Below, in pieces: positions 7,278 through 15,297 of a stretch of 23,312 nt of DNA. The DNA comes from Clostridiales bacterium. Lineage in GTDB: Bacteria; Bacillota; Clostridia; Christensenellales; Aristaeellaceae. The notes beneath the pieces were generated by a model that worked only from the letters and a program-made list of their open reading frames with translations, did not search any database and had not been told where the DNA came from. Location: the NCBI GenBank assembly GCA_004555535.1, contig SFHU01000039.1:1-23312 (forward strand). Direction: 5' to 3'. Each line of letters begins with the position of its first letter. Position 1 is the first letter of the stretch. The position numbers were made by a program, and so were the translations under genes.

Positions 7278-9629
7278 ATGAGGAATTGGAAAAGAGGAAT
7301 CGCCCTGCTGCTGGCGCTGCTGATGCTGCTGTTCGCCGCGGCAGCCTGGGCGGAGGGAACGGATGCGCTGACCTACGGCGAGGCGGCGGATCTGCTGCTT
7401 GCCGCCGCGGATGACTATGCCTCCGGCGTGCAGCGCGCGGAGCTGCTCTCGGACACGCCCGCCGGGGCGCTCGGCGAGCAGGAAGCCCTGACCCGCATCA
7501 ACGCGCTGGTGATGCTGCGCCGCGCGTTCGGCGCGCTGCCCGCGCCCGAGGGGGACAGCGCGCGCATGGCCGCTGGCGTCGCCTTTGCCGATCTGCCGGA
7601 CTGGGCCGGGGAGGCCATCGGCGACGTGCTTGCCGCCGGCATCCTTCCCGATGACGGCAGCGGGCTGCTCTTCCCCGACGCGCCCGTCACGCGGGACGAG
7701 CTGAACACCCTGATCCGCCGCATCTACGCCTACCTGGGCGCTAACCTTCGCGACGACTTCTACGCCACGGTCAACCATGACTGGCTGAACGCCTCCGACA
7801 TCCCGGCGGGCCTGTCCATCAACGGCCCGTTCTACGGCCTGACCCTCACCGTCAACGAGCAGGTCGCCGCGCTGATCGCCGGCATCGACGCGCAGGCGCA
7901 GGAGCCCGGTACCGCTGAGGCCCGGATCAAGGCGCTCTACGACTGCGTGCTGGATACCGAACGCCGCGAGCAGGACGGCATCGCGCCGATTCAGCCCTAT
8001 CTCGACGCCATCGCCTCCGCGCAGACGCTCGCGGAGCTGATGGACGCCGACGCGCTGATCACGCGGGAGCTGGGCTTCCCGACGCTGCTGGGCTACGGCG
8101 TCACCACCGACCTGGCCGATTCCACGCGGCACATCGTCACCTTCTCCTGCGTGGGCACGGGCATGGACAAGGACTTCTATGCCAACGGCACCCCGGAGCA
8201 GACGCAGATCTACCTCGGCTATCTCGAGACGCTCTTTGCGCTCTCCGGCCTGAGCGCGGAGGAGGCGCAGGCCCAGGCCCAGCTCGTCTACGAGGCGGAG
8301 AAGGCCATCTCGGCCTGCTCGCTGGACCCGCAGGAATACGGCGACGTCGACAAGATCTACAACCTCTATACGCCCGAGGCGCTTGACGCGCTCTTCGCAA
8401 ATGTCGCCCTGGAGCCGGTCTACGCGCTGACCGGCATGACGCCCACCGACCGGATTCTGGTCATGGACACGGGCGCGCTCGGGGCCGCAGCGGCGCTCTT
8501 TGACGACGCGCACCTGGACACGCTCAAGGCGCTCTCGCGCATCGGCCTGCTGCAGAGCGTAGGCACGACGCTGAACAAAGCCTTCCTAGAGGCGAGCTTT
8601 GACTTCACGCTGGCCTATTATGGCGTGGATGCCCGCCAGAGCGACGAGCAGATCGCCGCGCAGCTGGTGCAGAGCCTGCTGGCCGACTATCTTGGCCGCG
8701 CCTATGTCGACGCGCACTTCTCCGCCGAGGCCAAGGCCGACGTGGAGGACATGATCCGCGACTTCATCGCGATCTACAAGCAGCGCCTGGAGACGATCGA
8801 CTGGATGAGCGAGGCCACCCGGGAAAAGGCCATCTGCAAGCTCGACGCCATGGGCATCAAGGTCGGCTATCCCGACAGCTGGGAGACGTACCTGGACGAC
8901 GCCGTGATCCTCTCCCCCGAGGAGGGCGGCACGTTCTTCTCCAACACGGTCGCCATCGCCCGCGCGGGCGCGGCGGACGCCTACGCCCGGCAAAATGAGC
9001 CGGTCGACAAGACGGAATGGGCCATGTATCCCTTCACGGTGAACGCCTGCTACGACGTCACCGTCAACGACATCACCTTCCCCGCCGCGATTCTGCAATC
9101 GCCGCTGTACGATGTAGACGCCCCGAGGGAGGCGAACCTCGGCGGCATCGGCTACATCATTGCGCACGAGATCACACACGCCTTTGACAACAACGGCGCG
9201 AAGTTCGACGAGAACGGCAACAGCGCCGACTGGTGGACCGAGGCGGACTACACGGCATTCCAGGAGAGATGCGAGGCCGTGACCGCGTGGTACGACGGGC
9301 AGGAGGCCTATCCCGGCATCGCCTGCAGCGGCGTGCTGACGCTCTCGGAAAACGTCGCCGATCTGGGCAGCGCCCGCTGCGTGCTGACGGCGGCGAAGGC
9401 GCTTGAGGCGCCGGATCTCGACCTGCTCTTCCGCGCCATAGCCAACACCTGGGCCTCCACGACCTCCCCGCAGCTGCGCGCCTATCTGGCCGTCGCGGAC
9501 GTCCACGCGCCGGACAAGCTGCGCTGCAACCGCGTCCTGCAGACGCTGCCGGAGTTCTACGAGACCTACGGCATCGGCCCGGAGGACGGCATGTGGACTG
9601 AGCCGGAAAGCCGGGTGTCCATCTGGTGA
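7278..9629 (+). CDS. Secreted M13 family (PepO/neprilysin-like) metallopeptidase with N-terminal SLH-like region
   Basis: This 783-residue protein is a predicted exported zinc endopeptidase. It has a signal peptide (about 1-25, ending AWAEG), an SLH-like segment (about 65-154, with AFADLPDWAGEAIGDVLAAG and LFPDAPVTRDEL) and a full M13 domain (from about 158, DDFYATVNHDWLN). The active site is intact: HEITH at 630-634 (ligands His630 and His634, catalytic Glu631) and ENVAD at 691-695 (third ligand Glu691, Asp695). VNDITFPAAILQSP and the C-terminal CNRVLQTLPEFYETYGI block are also typical of M13. The start is set by AAAGGAG at 7262-7268, ten bases before the ATG. M13 enzymes usually cut small peptides; the SLH-like region would keep this one at the wall. 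Its substrate is unknown. It is monocistronic apart from a possible tiny ORF overlapping its stop. Confidence 0.93.
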   Translation: MRNWKRGIALLLALLMLLFAAAAWAEGTDALTYGEAADLLLAAADDYASGVQRAELLSDTPAGALGEQEALTRINALVMLRRAFGALPAPEGDSARMAAGVAFADLPDWAGEAIGDVLAAGILPDDGSGLLFPDAPVTRDELNTLIRRIYAYLGANLRDDFYATVNHDWLNASDIPAGLSINGPFYGLTLTVNEQVAALIAGIDAQAQEPGTAEARIKALYDCVLDTERREQDGIAPIQPYLDAIASAQTLAELMDADALITRELGFPTLLGYGVTTDLADSTRHIVTFSCVGTGMDKDFYANGTPEQTQIYLGYLETLFALSGLSAEEAQAQAQLVYEAEKAISACSLDPQEYGDVDKIYNLYTPEALDALFANVALEPVYALTGMTPTDRILVMDTGALGAAAALFDDAHLDTLKALSRIGLLQSVGTTLNKAFLEASFDFTLAYYGVDARQSDEQIAAQLVQSLLADYLGRAYVDAHFSAEAKADVEDMIRDFIAIYKQRLETIDWMSEATREKAICKLDAMGIKVGYPDSWETYLDDAVILSPEEGGTFFSNTVAIARAGAADAYARQNEPVDKTEWAMYPFTVNACYDVTVNDITFPAAILQSPLYDVDAPREANLGGIGYIIAHEITHAFDNNGAKFDENGNSADWWTEADYTAFQERCEAVTAWYDGQEAYPGIACSGVLTLSENVADLGSARCVLTAAKALEAPDLDLLFRAIANTWASTTSPQLRAYLAVADVHAPDKLRCNRVLQTLPEFYETYGIGPEDGMWTEPESRVSIW

Positions 9630-9706
9630 AGCGCTTTCTGATCTCGACACTGGGCATCGGCTTTGCCCTCATCGCGCTGGCGCTCGTGTATGCCAACGGA
9701 CGATAA
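9626..9706 (+). CDS. Possible 26-residue single-pass membrane peptide
   Basis: A GTG at 9626 overlaps the M13 stop codon (GTGA) and opens a short frame ending at TAA 9704-9706, just before the terminator stem. The translation is MKRFLISTLGIGFALIALALVYANGR: a basic start, about 18 hydrophobic residues and a polar end, which is the profile of a small membrane peptide. Stop-start overlap suggests translational coupling. There is no strong Shine-Dalgarno site, and no homologue is known to me. Chance is a real alternative. Confidence 0.3.
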   Translation: MKRFLISTLGIGFALIALALVYANGR

Positions 9707-9708
9707 CG

Positions 9709-9747
9709 GCAGCGGGCCGGCATGTCATCATGCCGGCCCGCTGCTTT
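9709..9747. terminator. 16-bp perfect hairpin, shared terminator of convergent genes
   Basis: The arms 9709-9724 and 9729-9744 form an uninterrupted 16-bp GC-rich stem with a TCAT loop, followed on the plus strand by TTTATA. It lies between the M13 gene end and the end of the minus-strand SGNH gene at 9767, so it probably stops transcription from the plus side and perhaps from both. Confidence 0.85.
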
Positions 9748-9766
9748 ATATTCATTCCATTTCGCA

Positions 9767-11263
9767 TCACAGCGCGAACGACCGCTGCAGCACGACCTCG
9801 CCCGTCCGGTTGTCGATGACGAGGATGCGCACATCGCCGTCCTGCTCCAGGCGGGCCTTGACGCCGCCGTCACCCTCGAGCCGCAGCGTCACGCCTTCCG
9901 CCGTCGTCTCAAAGGAGAGCCTCCCGAACGAGGCCTCCATGGCGCCTTCCGTCTCCCCGGCGCGCTCACTCAGCGTGCCGCCCAGCCTGTCGACGAGCAG
10001 CACATAGCCCGCCCTCTCCGCCGCAGCGTCCTCCAGCGCCTCCAGCGGGAAGAGGGCATTTGACCACTTGCTGAACTCGTCCTCCTCATAGATGTGCTCA
10101 CGGGCGATGTTCTGCAGCAGCAGCATCAGCCTTTCGCTTTCATACAGCGGCGAATCCCCGTCGACAGCCAAACAGACGCTGAAGTTGCCGTCGTGCAGGA
10201 GCATCAGCGTGTTGATCAGATCGTCCTGCGCGGCCAGCAGGTCGATCTTGAGGCGGATGTAGTCCTCCACCTCCTGCTCCCACGCCTGATAGTGCGCGTC
10301 GCCCCTCCGGTCGGGGAGATCATAGTGCTCCCGGAGATAGCGGCCCAGGTAATCCGTGACCTTGCGCGCCCCCGAGGGATTCAGGTGGGAGAAGGAATCG
10401 TAGCAGTCCGTGCGGTAATCGGCCACCTGATCGAGGCTGACGAAGTCGATATACCCGACGCCGTATTCCTCCGCGATATAGCGCACGGCGTTGCCCGCCA
10501 TCTGGGATTCCTCCGAGGCGGGATACGGCAGATGTGTCAGCAGGATGTCGATGCCGCGCTCCTGGCAGGCCTCAATCATCCGGCGCAGGTACACAAAGCC
10601 CCAGCCACTCTCCTCAAACGCCTGCCGCTCGTCGATGATGTCGTAATCGTCAGGCTGGGCGACGCCAATCACCATCTCCGCGCCCTTCTGGCGGCTGTAT
10701 GCGACGTTCCAGTCCCCCGGCGTCAGCTCGCTCCAGCGGGTGTGATATTTGCCCAGCGTGAAGTAATACTCCCATTTGAGATCGGCGTAGTAGTTCCCCT
10801 CGTCGTCCATCGCGTAAGGTTCGCTCATCAGGTCCTCAATCGCGCGGGCCTTTGTCAGCGTGAGCGGAAAGCCGTCCAGCGCCGTGTGCGCGTCGCTGCT
10901 GTTGCCCGAGAGCTTGTAGCTCTTGTCCACGTCCTTGACGTCGATGACGACGACCTGCGGGGACGCATCAATCAGCGCGTTCATCAGCACCCAGTAGGAC
11001 ACCGGCAGCGTATTGCCATAGCTGGAGATGTTGTAGGCGGCGATGCCGTAATCCTGCCACAGCTCCATCGGGAAGACGCCGTTGACCATGTGGCTGTCGC
11101 CGATGAAGAGGACGTCATAGTCCTCCGCGCTTCTGAGGAAGGGACGCAGCCGGATTTCGCTCGCCTTGCGCTCAACCAGCTTCGTGACCGCAAGGAGCAC
11201 GCACAGCAGCACCATGCAGAAGGCTGCCGTTTGCAGCGCATGCAGCAGGCTCTTTTTTTTCAT
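9767..11263 (-). CDS. SGNH/GDSL-type hydrolase, MBOAT partner, with extra C-terminal domain
   Basis: This 498-residue protein has an N-terminal membrane anchor (about 9-28) and an SGNH-like extracytoplasmic domain (about 45-320). Canonical features are block I FIGDSHMVNG (Ser57 nucleophile, His58 after it), a block III-like SSYGNT (80-85) and block V D289-SFS-H293 followed by LNPSGA. About 160 further residues form a separate C-terminal domain; its ending ILVIDNRTGEVVLQRSF resembles the last strands of ILEI/FAM3-like carbohydrate-binding domains, a tentative reading. It lies 24 bases downstream of the MBOAT gene in the same orientation, so they form an O-acylation pair: the MBOAT exports the acyl group and this protein would place it on a surface polymer. 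Compared with the SGNH-like protein at 586-1641 it keeps the usual Asp-Ser motif and is longer. Confidence 0.8.
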   Translation of the reverse strand: MKKKSLLHALQTAAFCMVLLCVLLAVTKLVERKASEIRLRPFLRSAEDYDVLFIGDSHMVNGVFPMELWQDYGIAAYNISSYGNTLPVSYWVLMNALIDASPQVVVIDVKDVDKSYKLSGNSSDAHTALDGFPLTLTKARAIEDLMSEPYAMDDEGNYYADLKWEYYFTLGKYHTRWSELTPGDWNVAYSRQKGAEMVIGVAQPDDYDIIDERQAFEESGWGFVYLRRMIEACQERGIDILLTHLPYPASEESQMAGNAVRYIAEEYGVGYIDFVSLDQVADYRTDCYDSFSHLNPSGARKVTDYLGRYLREHYDLPDRRGDAHYQAWEQEVEDYIRLKIDLLAAQDDLINTLMLLHDGNFSVCLAVDGDSPLYESERLMLLLQNIAREHIYEEDEFSKWSNALFPLEALEDAAAERAGYVLLVDRLGGTLSERAGETEGAMEASFGRLSFETTAEGVTLRLEGDGGVKARLEQDGDVRILVIDNRTGEVVLQRSFAL

Positions 11264-11287
11264 CTCGGGTTTCTCTCTTTCGCAGCA

Positions 11288-12844
11288 TCAGAACTGATAG
11301 TAGATGAAGGTCGCCTCGTCAAAGCCCGATCCCCAGACGCCGAGCAGCAGAACGCTTACAATGCCGGTCATCAGAATGAACCAGCGCACAGGCAGCTTCT
11401 GCCGGAGCACCCAGCCGCCGACGTCCGCGCCGTGCTCCTGCGCCAGCGAGACCGTAAAGAGCAGCAGAAGCGCGAGGGCCAGCACGGCGGCCTCCTTTTG
11501 GGGAAGGCCCAGGACAGCGAGCAGCGTGAGGTTCAGCTCGCTCCCTCGCCAGCCGGTCACGACGGAGCCGAGCATCCGCATGGCGTCGCCTGCCCGGGCG
11601 CAGCGGTCAAAGAACCAGCCGATATTGACGATCAGAAACGTGCGCAGCACACGGAAGATATGGAAGCCCCTGGAAGCCGTCAGACGCGGCAGACGGGCGT
11701 TCATCCGCTTGTATACCGGCTCCAGCAGCGCCGTTATCGCGAGGATCGCGCCATTGTAAAAGCCCCAGAGGAGATAATTGGCCGTCGCACCATGCCACAG
11801 GCCGACCAGCAGAAACACGAGCAGATTGCCCAGCGCCGCCGGCAGCGCGCGGGCAAGCTCCGCGCCAAAGCGGCCCTTCGCCGCCTTGGAGAGCCGCGCC
11901 ATGGGGCGGGTCAGCGCAAAGGGATAGAAGACATAGTCGCGCATCCATGCGCCCAGGGTGATGTGCCAGCGCCGCCAGAAATCGCCGAGCGAGACGGCGA
12001 AATACGGCCTTCTGAAGTTCGGCGCGAGGCGGACGCCGCACAGCCGCGCGATGCCCGTGACCAGATCGATGCCTCCGGAGAAGTCGCAGTACTGCTGCGC
12101 GGCATACAGCAGCACGGCCAGCACATCCATCGCGCCGCCATAGGCCCCTGCCTGCGCGGAAAAGACCGCGTCGATCACGGGCAGCGCCCTGTCCGCAATG
12201 ACCAACTTCTTGAAGAGTCCCCAGAGCATCAGCATCAGGCCCCGCCGCATGCCGTCAAAATCGACGTCCTCCGGCGCGGCGAGCTGCGGCGCGAGCTCGC
12301 CATAGCGGCCAATCGGCCCCTGAATCAGCTGCGGGAAGAAGGAGACGAACAGCGCAAATCGCGGCAGACTCCGCTCCGGCTGGATCTTGCCGCCATAGAC
12401 GTCGAGCAGATAGCCCATCGACTGGAACGTATAAAACGAGATGCCCAGCGGCAGCAGCAGGCCCAACGGCTGCGCGCCTGTCCAGCCCAGCAGATCGTCC
12501 GTGTATTTGAGCACAGCGAGCACCGCGAAATTCATCACGAGCGCAGCGAGCATCCAGCGGCGCTGGCGGCTTCTAGCCGCCTCCTTCATGCGCCTTTTTT
12601 CCTCACGGCCCGGCGCCTGCTGCGCGAGCTGCGCCTTGAGCGCCTGCGCGATGCGCCCGATCCGCAGCGCGGCAGCCCATGTGGTCAGCATCGTCAGCAG
12701 GAGAAACGGAAGGCCCGTGAGCGCACGGGCCGCATAAAAGCCGAAGCTGATGGCCAGCAGCACGACATAGCGCAGCCGCCTCGGACAGAGCCGGCACAAA
12801 CCCGCGCCGGCGATACCGAAGGCCGCAAGCTGAAACAGCGACAT
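11288..12844 (-). CDS. MBOAT family O-acyltransferase (AlgI-like)
   Basis: This 518-residue polytopic membrane enzyme has about ten hydrophobic segments. Hallmarks are PLGISFYTFQSMGYLLDVY (132-150), FPQLIQGPIGR (170-180), QYCDFSGGID (251-260), FWRRWHITL (289-297, His294) and LVGLWHGAT (346-354, presumed catalytic His351). The start is ATG 12844: AAAGGAG lies about eight bases before it, whereas an ATG at 12865 would put that site inside the coding sequence. A promoter is visible at 12884-12912. With the downstream SGNH gene it forms an acyl-export and transfer pair, probably O-acetylating a wall polysaccharide, peptidoglycan or an extracellular glycan. A DltB role is less likely because no dltA, dltC or dltX is nearby. 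It is the complete counterpart of the partial MBOAT at the window start. Confidence 0.93.
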   Translation of the reverse strand: MSLFQLAAFGIAGAGLCRLCPRRLRYVVLLAISFGFYAARALTGLPFLLLTMLTTWAAALRIGRIAQALKAQLAQQAPGREEKRRMKEAARSRQRRWMLAALVMNFAVLAVLKYTDDLLGWTGAQPLGLLLPLGISFYTFQSMGYLLDVYGGKIQPERSLPRFALFVSFFPQLIQGPIGRYGELAPQLAAPEDVDFDGMRRGLMLMLWGLFKKLVIADRALPVIDAVFSAQAGAYGGAMDVLAVLLYAAQQYCDFSGGIDLVTGIARLCGVRLAPNFRRPYFAVSLGDFWRRWHITLGAWMRDYVFYPFALTRPMARLSKAAKGRFGAELARALPAALGNLLVFLLVGLWHGATANYLLWGFYNGAILAITALLEPVYKRMNARLPRLTASRGFHIFRVLRTFLIVNIGWFFDRCARAGDAMRMLGSVVTGWRGSELNLTLLAVLGLPQKEAAVLALALLLLFTVSLAQEHGADVGGWVLRQKLPVRWFILMTGIVSVLLLGVWGSGFDEATFIYYQF

Positions 12845-12883
12845 GTCTTTTCTCCTTTGCAGCACATGGTTTCATGACGCCTT

Positions 12884-12912
12884 ATTGTACCAAATTCCGC
12901 TCCGTTCAGCAA
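12884..12912 (-). promoter_or_regulatory. Promoter of the MBOAT-SGNH pair
   Basis: Minus strand: TTGCTG (12907-12912), a 17-base spacer and TACAAT (12884-12889), 40 bases upstream of the MBOAT start. Both hexamers are close to consensus with ideal spacing. Confidence 0.7.
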
Positions 12913-13002
12913 GCGCTTCCCTCCTGTTTTTCCTGGCATGACAGGCTTCCTTTCGATGATTACGTCCCGGTTTCATCCAGATTCATCGCAGGGAACCCAA
13001 TG

Positions 13003-13037
13003 AAAAAAGCGTCTTCCTCCCTCTTCGGGAAGAAGAC
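13003..13037 (-). terminator. Rho-independent terminator of alaS
   Basis: On the minus strand an 11-bp stem (13027-13037 with 13011-13021, one G-T wobble) with a 5-base loop is followed by GC and six T (13003-13008). It starts 23 bases after the alaS stop. Confidence 0.88.
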
Positions 13038-13059
13038 ACCCTTTGCTTTGAATGATCGA

Positions 13060-14865
13060 TCAATCCTCGGGCTTCGCGCCGATGACCGCCTTGATGCGGC
13101 GCACGCCGGCGGAGGAGGATTCCTCCTTCTGAATCTTGAAGCTGACCAGCTCGCCGGTATGGCTGGCGTGCGGGCCGCCGCAGATCTCCTTGGAATACTC
13201 GCCCATCGTGTACATGCGCACGCGCTCGCCGTATTTGCTCTCGAACAGGCCAATCGCGCCCTCCGCCTTCGCGGCCTCGACGGTCGTCTCGGTCATGACG
13301 ACCGGCACATCCGCCTGAATCCACTCGTTGACCAGCGCCTCGACCTGCGCGAGCTCGTCCTTGGTCACCTTGCGGCCGAACTTGAAGTCAAAGCGCAGGC
13401 GCTCAGCGGTGATGTTGGAGCCCTTCTGCGCGACCTCGTTGCCCAGCACGCGGCGCAGCGCCGCCTGGAGCAGGTGGGTCGCGGTGTGCAGGCGCGCGGT
13501 CTGCGCGCTCTGGTCGGCGAGGCCGCCCTTGAAGCGCTGCTCCGCGCCCGCGTGGGAGCTCTTCTGATGCTCCGCGAAGTGCTTGGCGAAGCCCTCCTCG
13601 TCGACGGTCAGGCCCTTCTCGCCCGCCAGCTCGCGGGTCATCTCGATCGGGAAGCCGTAGGTCGCATAGAGGTTGAACGCGTCGAGGCCGTCGATGACCT
13701 TGCTCTCGCCCAGGCGGCCGGCGACCTTCTCAAACTCGCGCTCACCCTGGCGCAGCGTGCGCGCAAAGCGGCTCTCCTCCAGCTTGAACTGATCGAGCAC
13801 AAACGCCTCGTTCTGCTTGAGCTCCGGATAGACCTCGGCATACTGGTCGATGATCACCCTGGCGATCTCGCAAGTGAAGCCCTCGGGCATGCCCAGCCCC
13901 ATGCCATAGCGCACGGCGCGGCGGATCAGGCGGCGCAGGACGTAGCCCTGGTCGACGTTGCTCGGGCTGACGCCGCGCGGGTCGCCCATGATGAAGGTCG
14001 AGGTGCGCAGGTGGTCGGCGATGATGCGGAAGGCCTTGGTGGTCGCCTCGTCGTCCTCATAGCCCTTGCCGGAGAGCTCGGAGATCTTGGCGAGGATGCC
14101 GGTGAAGGCGTCCGTCTCGTAGACGGTCTTCACGCCATTGAGCGTGCAGATGGTGCGCTCCAGGCCCATGCCGGTATCGACGTTCTTCTTCTCCATCGGC
14201 ACATACTGGCCGTCGGCGGTCTTGTTGTACTGCATGAAGACGTCGTTCCAGATCTCCAGGAAGCGGCCGCAGGAGCAGGCCGGGGAGCAGTTCGGGCCGC
14301 AGGGCGGCTGATCCTTGATGATGAACATCTCGGTATCCGGGCCGCAGGGGCCGGTCTGGCCCGCCGGGCCCCACCAGTTGTGCTCGCGCGAGAGGAAGTA
14401 GATGTTCTCCGGCTTTACGCCGTTGTCCATCCAGTACTGCGCGGCCTCGGTGTCGCGCGGGATATCGCCCTCGCCCTCGAAGACGGTGAAGGCCAGCTTG
14501 TCCTTGTCAAGGCCGAGGTACTCCGGGCTGGTCAGGAATTCCCAGCTCCAGGCGATCATCTCCTTCTTGAAGTAGTCGCCCAGGGACCAGTTGCCCAGCA
14601 TCTCGAAGAACGTCAGGTGGGAGGCATCGCCGACCTCGTCGATATCGCCGGTGCGGATGCACTTCTGCACGTCGGTCAGGCGGGTGCCGGCCGGGTGCTT
14701 GCTGCCCAGCAGGTAGGGCACCAGCGGATGCATGCCCGCGGTGGTAAACAGGACGGTCGGGTCGTTTTCCGGGATGACGGAAGCGCTCGGGATCACCGCG
14801 TGGCCCTTGCTCTTGAAGAAATTCAGCCACATGCTGCGCAGCTCACCGGAAGTCATCTTTTTCAT
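13060..14865 (-). CDS. alaS: Alanyl-tRNA synthetase, compact form without C-Ala domain
   Basis: This 601-residue class II synthetase charges tRNA-Ala. The catalytic core (about 1-245) has FFKSKGH, DPTVLFTTAGM (35-45), DASHLTFFEMLGNWSLGDYF (80-99) and GMGLER (232-237). The tRNA-binding part includes DQGYVLRRLIRRAVRYG (305-321). The editing domain keeps all four metal ligands: HTATH (His460, His464) and CGGPH (Cys562, His566). The chain stops after SSAGVRRIKAVIG, so the usual C-terminal oligomerisation/C-Ala region (common length about 870) is absent. A Cys-rich insertion, CGPNCSPACSCGR (189-201), lies after GPCGPDTEMF and may bind zinc; both features match a compact AlaS type I recall from some Clostridia and reduced bacteria. 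The terminator after the stop argues against a recent frameshift. AAGGAG precedes the start by ten bases. Confidence 0.95.
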   Translation of the reverse strand: MKKMTSGELRSMWLNFFKSKGHAVIPSASVIPENDPTVLFTTAGMHPLVPYLLGSKHPAGTRLTDVQKCIRTGDIDEVGDASHLTFFEMLGNWSLGDYFKKEMIAWSWEFLTSPEYLGLDKDKLAFTVFEGEGDIPRDTEAAQYWMDNGVKPENIYFLSREHNWWGPAGQTGPCGPDTEMFIIKDQPPCGPNCSPACSCGRFLEIWNDVFMQYNKTADGQYVPMEKKNVDTGMGLERTICTLNGVKTVYETDAFTGILAKISELSGKGYEDDEATTKAFRIIADHLRTSTFIMGDPRGVSPSNVDQGYVLRRLIRRAVRYGMGLGMPEGFTCEIARVIIDQYAEVYPELKQNEAFVLDQFKLEESRFARTLRQGEREFEKVAGRLGESKVIDGLDAFNLYATYGFPIEMTRELAGEKGLTVDEEGFAKHFAEHQKSSHAGAEQRFKGGLADQSAQTARLHTATHLLQAALRRVLGNEVAQKGSNITAERLRFDFKFGRKVTKDELAQVEALVNEWIQADVPVVMTETTVEAAKAEGAIGLFESKYGERVRMYTMGEYSKEICGGPHASHTGELVSFKIQKEESSSAGVRRIKAVIGAKPED

Positions 14866-14879
14866 GGTCTTTCTCTCCT

Positions 14880-15123
14880 TCGGTTTTTGCCATTATAAAA
14901 ACGCCTGCCGTCCGGGGACGAACAGACGCGATTCGCGGTACCACTCCGGTTGGCGCGCAAACGCGCGCCCACTCTCGCCCTTAACGCGGGCCAACGCCCG
15001 GCTCCTCGCCGATGGCTCCCCGGAGGGCTGCCGCCTTCCCCTGCCGCCGGGCTTGCACCCTCCCCGGCTCGCTCAGGCAGGCCGTTTCAGACGGCTCTTT
15101 CCGCATCATCGCCTTTGCATATC
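14880..15123 (-). promoter_or_regulatory. T-box riboswitch leader of alaS
   Basis: The minus-strand leader carries the conserved T-box antiterminator sequence GGAGTGGTACCGCG (14934-14947), which binds the 3' end of uncharged tRNA. It is followed by a terminator hairpin and T-run (14896-14929). Further upstream a GC-rich stem I region includes GAGCGAGCC and GGGTGCAAGCCCGG, like the distal AG-bulge part of Clostridial T-boxes. A GCC followed by A near 15014-15016 is a tentative Ala specifier. Low charged tRNA-Ala should favour read-through into alaS. The T-box identity is secure; the specifier is less so. Confidence 0.9.
14896..14929 (-). terminator. Regulated terminator hairpin inside the T-box leader
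   Basis: Minus strand: the stem pairs GCGTCTG-T-TCGTCC with GGACGGCAGGCG (one bulged T, two G-T wobbles) around a 2-base CC centre, followed by five T (14897-14901). It lies about 30 bases before the alaS start and directly after the antiterminator sequence. Confidence 0.82.
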
Positions 15124-15129
15124 GGGGAT

Positions 15130-15158
15130 ATTATAGCCAATCCCGCCCCGTTTGTCAA
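15130..15158 (-). promoter_or_regulatory. Perfect consensus promoter of the T-box-alaS unit
   Basis: Minus strand: TTGACA (15153-15158), exactly 17 bases, then TATAAT (15130-15135). The predicted start near 15123 gives a leader of about 250 bases, the usual size for a T-box. Confidence 0.9.
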
Positions 15159-15190
15159 GCGGTCGGGGCCGCTTCCGATGCCGGTAAAAG

Positions 15191-15227
15191 AAAAAACGAA
15201 GGCGACGCGATTGCTCGCGCCGCCTTC
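15191..15227 (-). terminator. Rho-independent terminator of the 983-residue wall-protein gene
   Basis: Minus strand: GAAGGCGGCGCGA pairs with TCGCGTCGCCTTC (15198-15210/15215-15227, one mismatch) around a 4-base loop, then a T6 run (15191-15196). It lies 71 bases beyond the stop of the wall-protein gene. Confidence 0.88.
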
Positions 15228-15297
15228 AGGGAAAGAGGGGGCTATGTGAATGGATTCGCTGCCAGACGTCGGGTGAAATGCAAGCCTCAGTTTACAA

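Noticed and set aside
11288..12844. MBOAT considered as DltB of a D-alanylation operon
   Set aside because: No dltA, dltC or dltX-like gene is adjacent, and the partner is an SGNH protein with GDS-H and an extra C-terminal domain, which fits AlgI/PatA-type systems better.
10094..12877. 927-codon plus-strand ORF opposite the second MBOAT-SGNH pair
   Set aside because: It spans two well-supported minus-strand genes and the gap between them, and its His/Gln/Arg-rich translation fits no family.
12874..14898. 674-codon plus-strand ORF opposite alaS
   Set aside because: AlaS is unmistakable on the minus strand with T-box, ribosome binding site and terminator. The plus frame is only the antisense reading.
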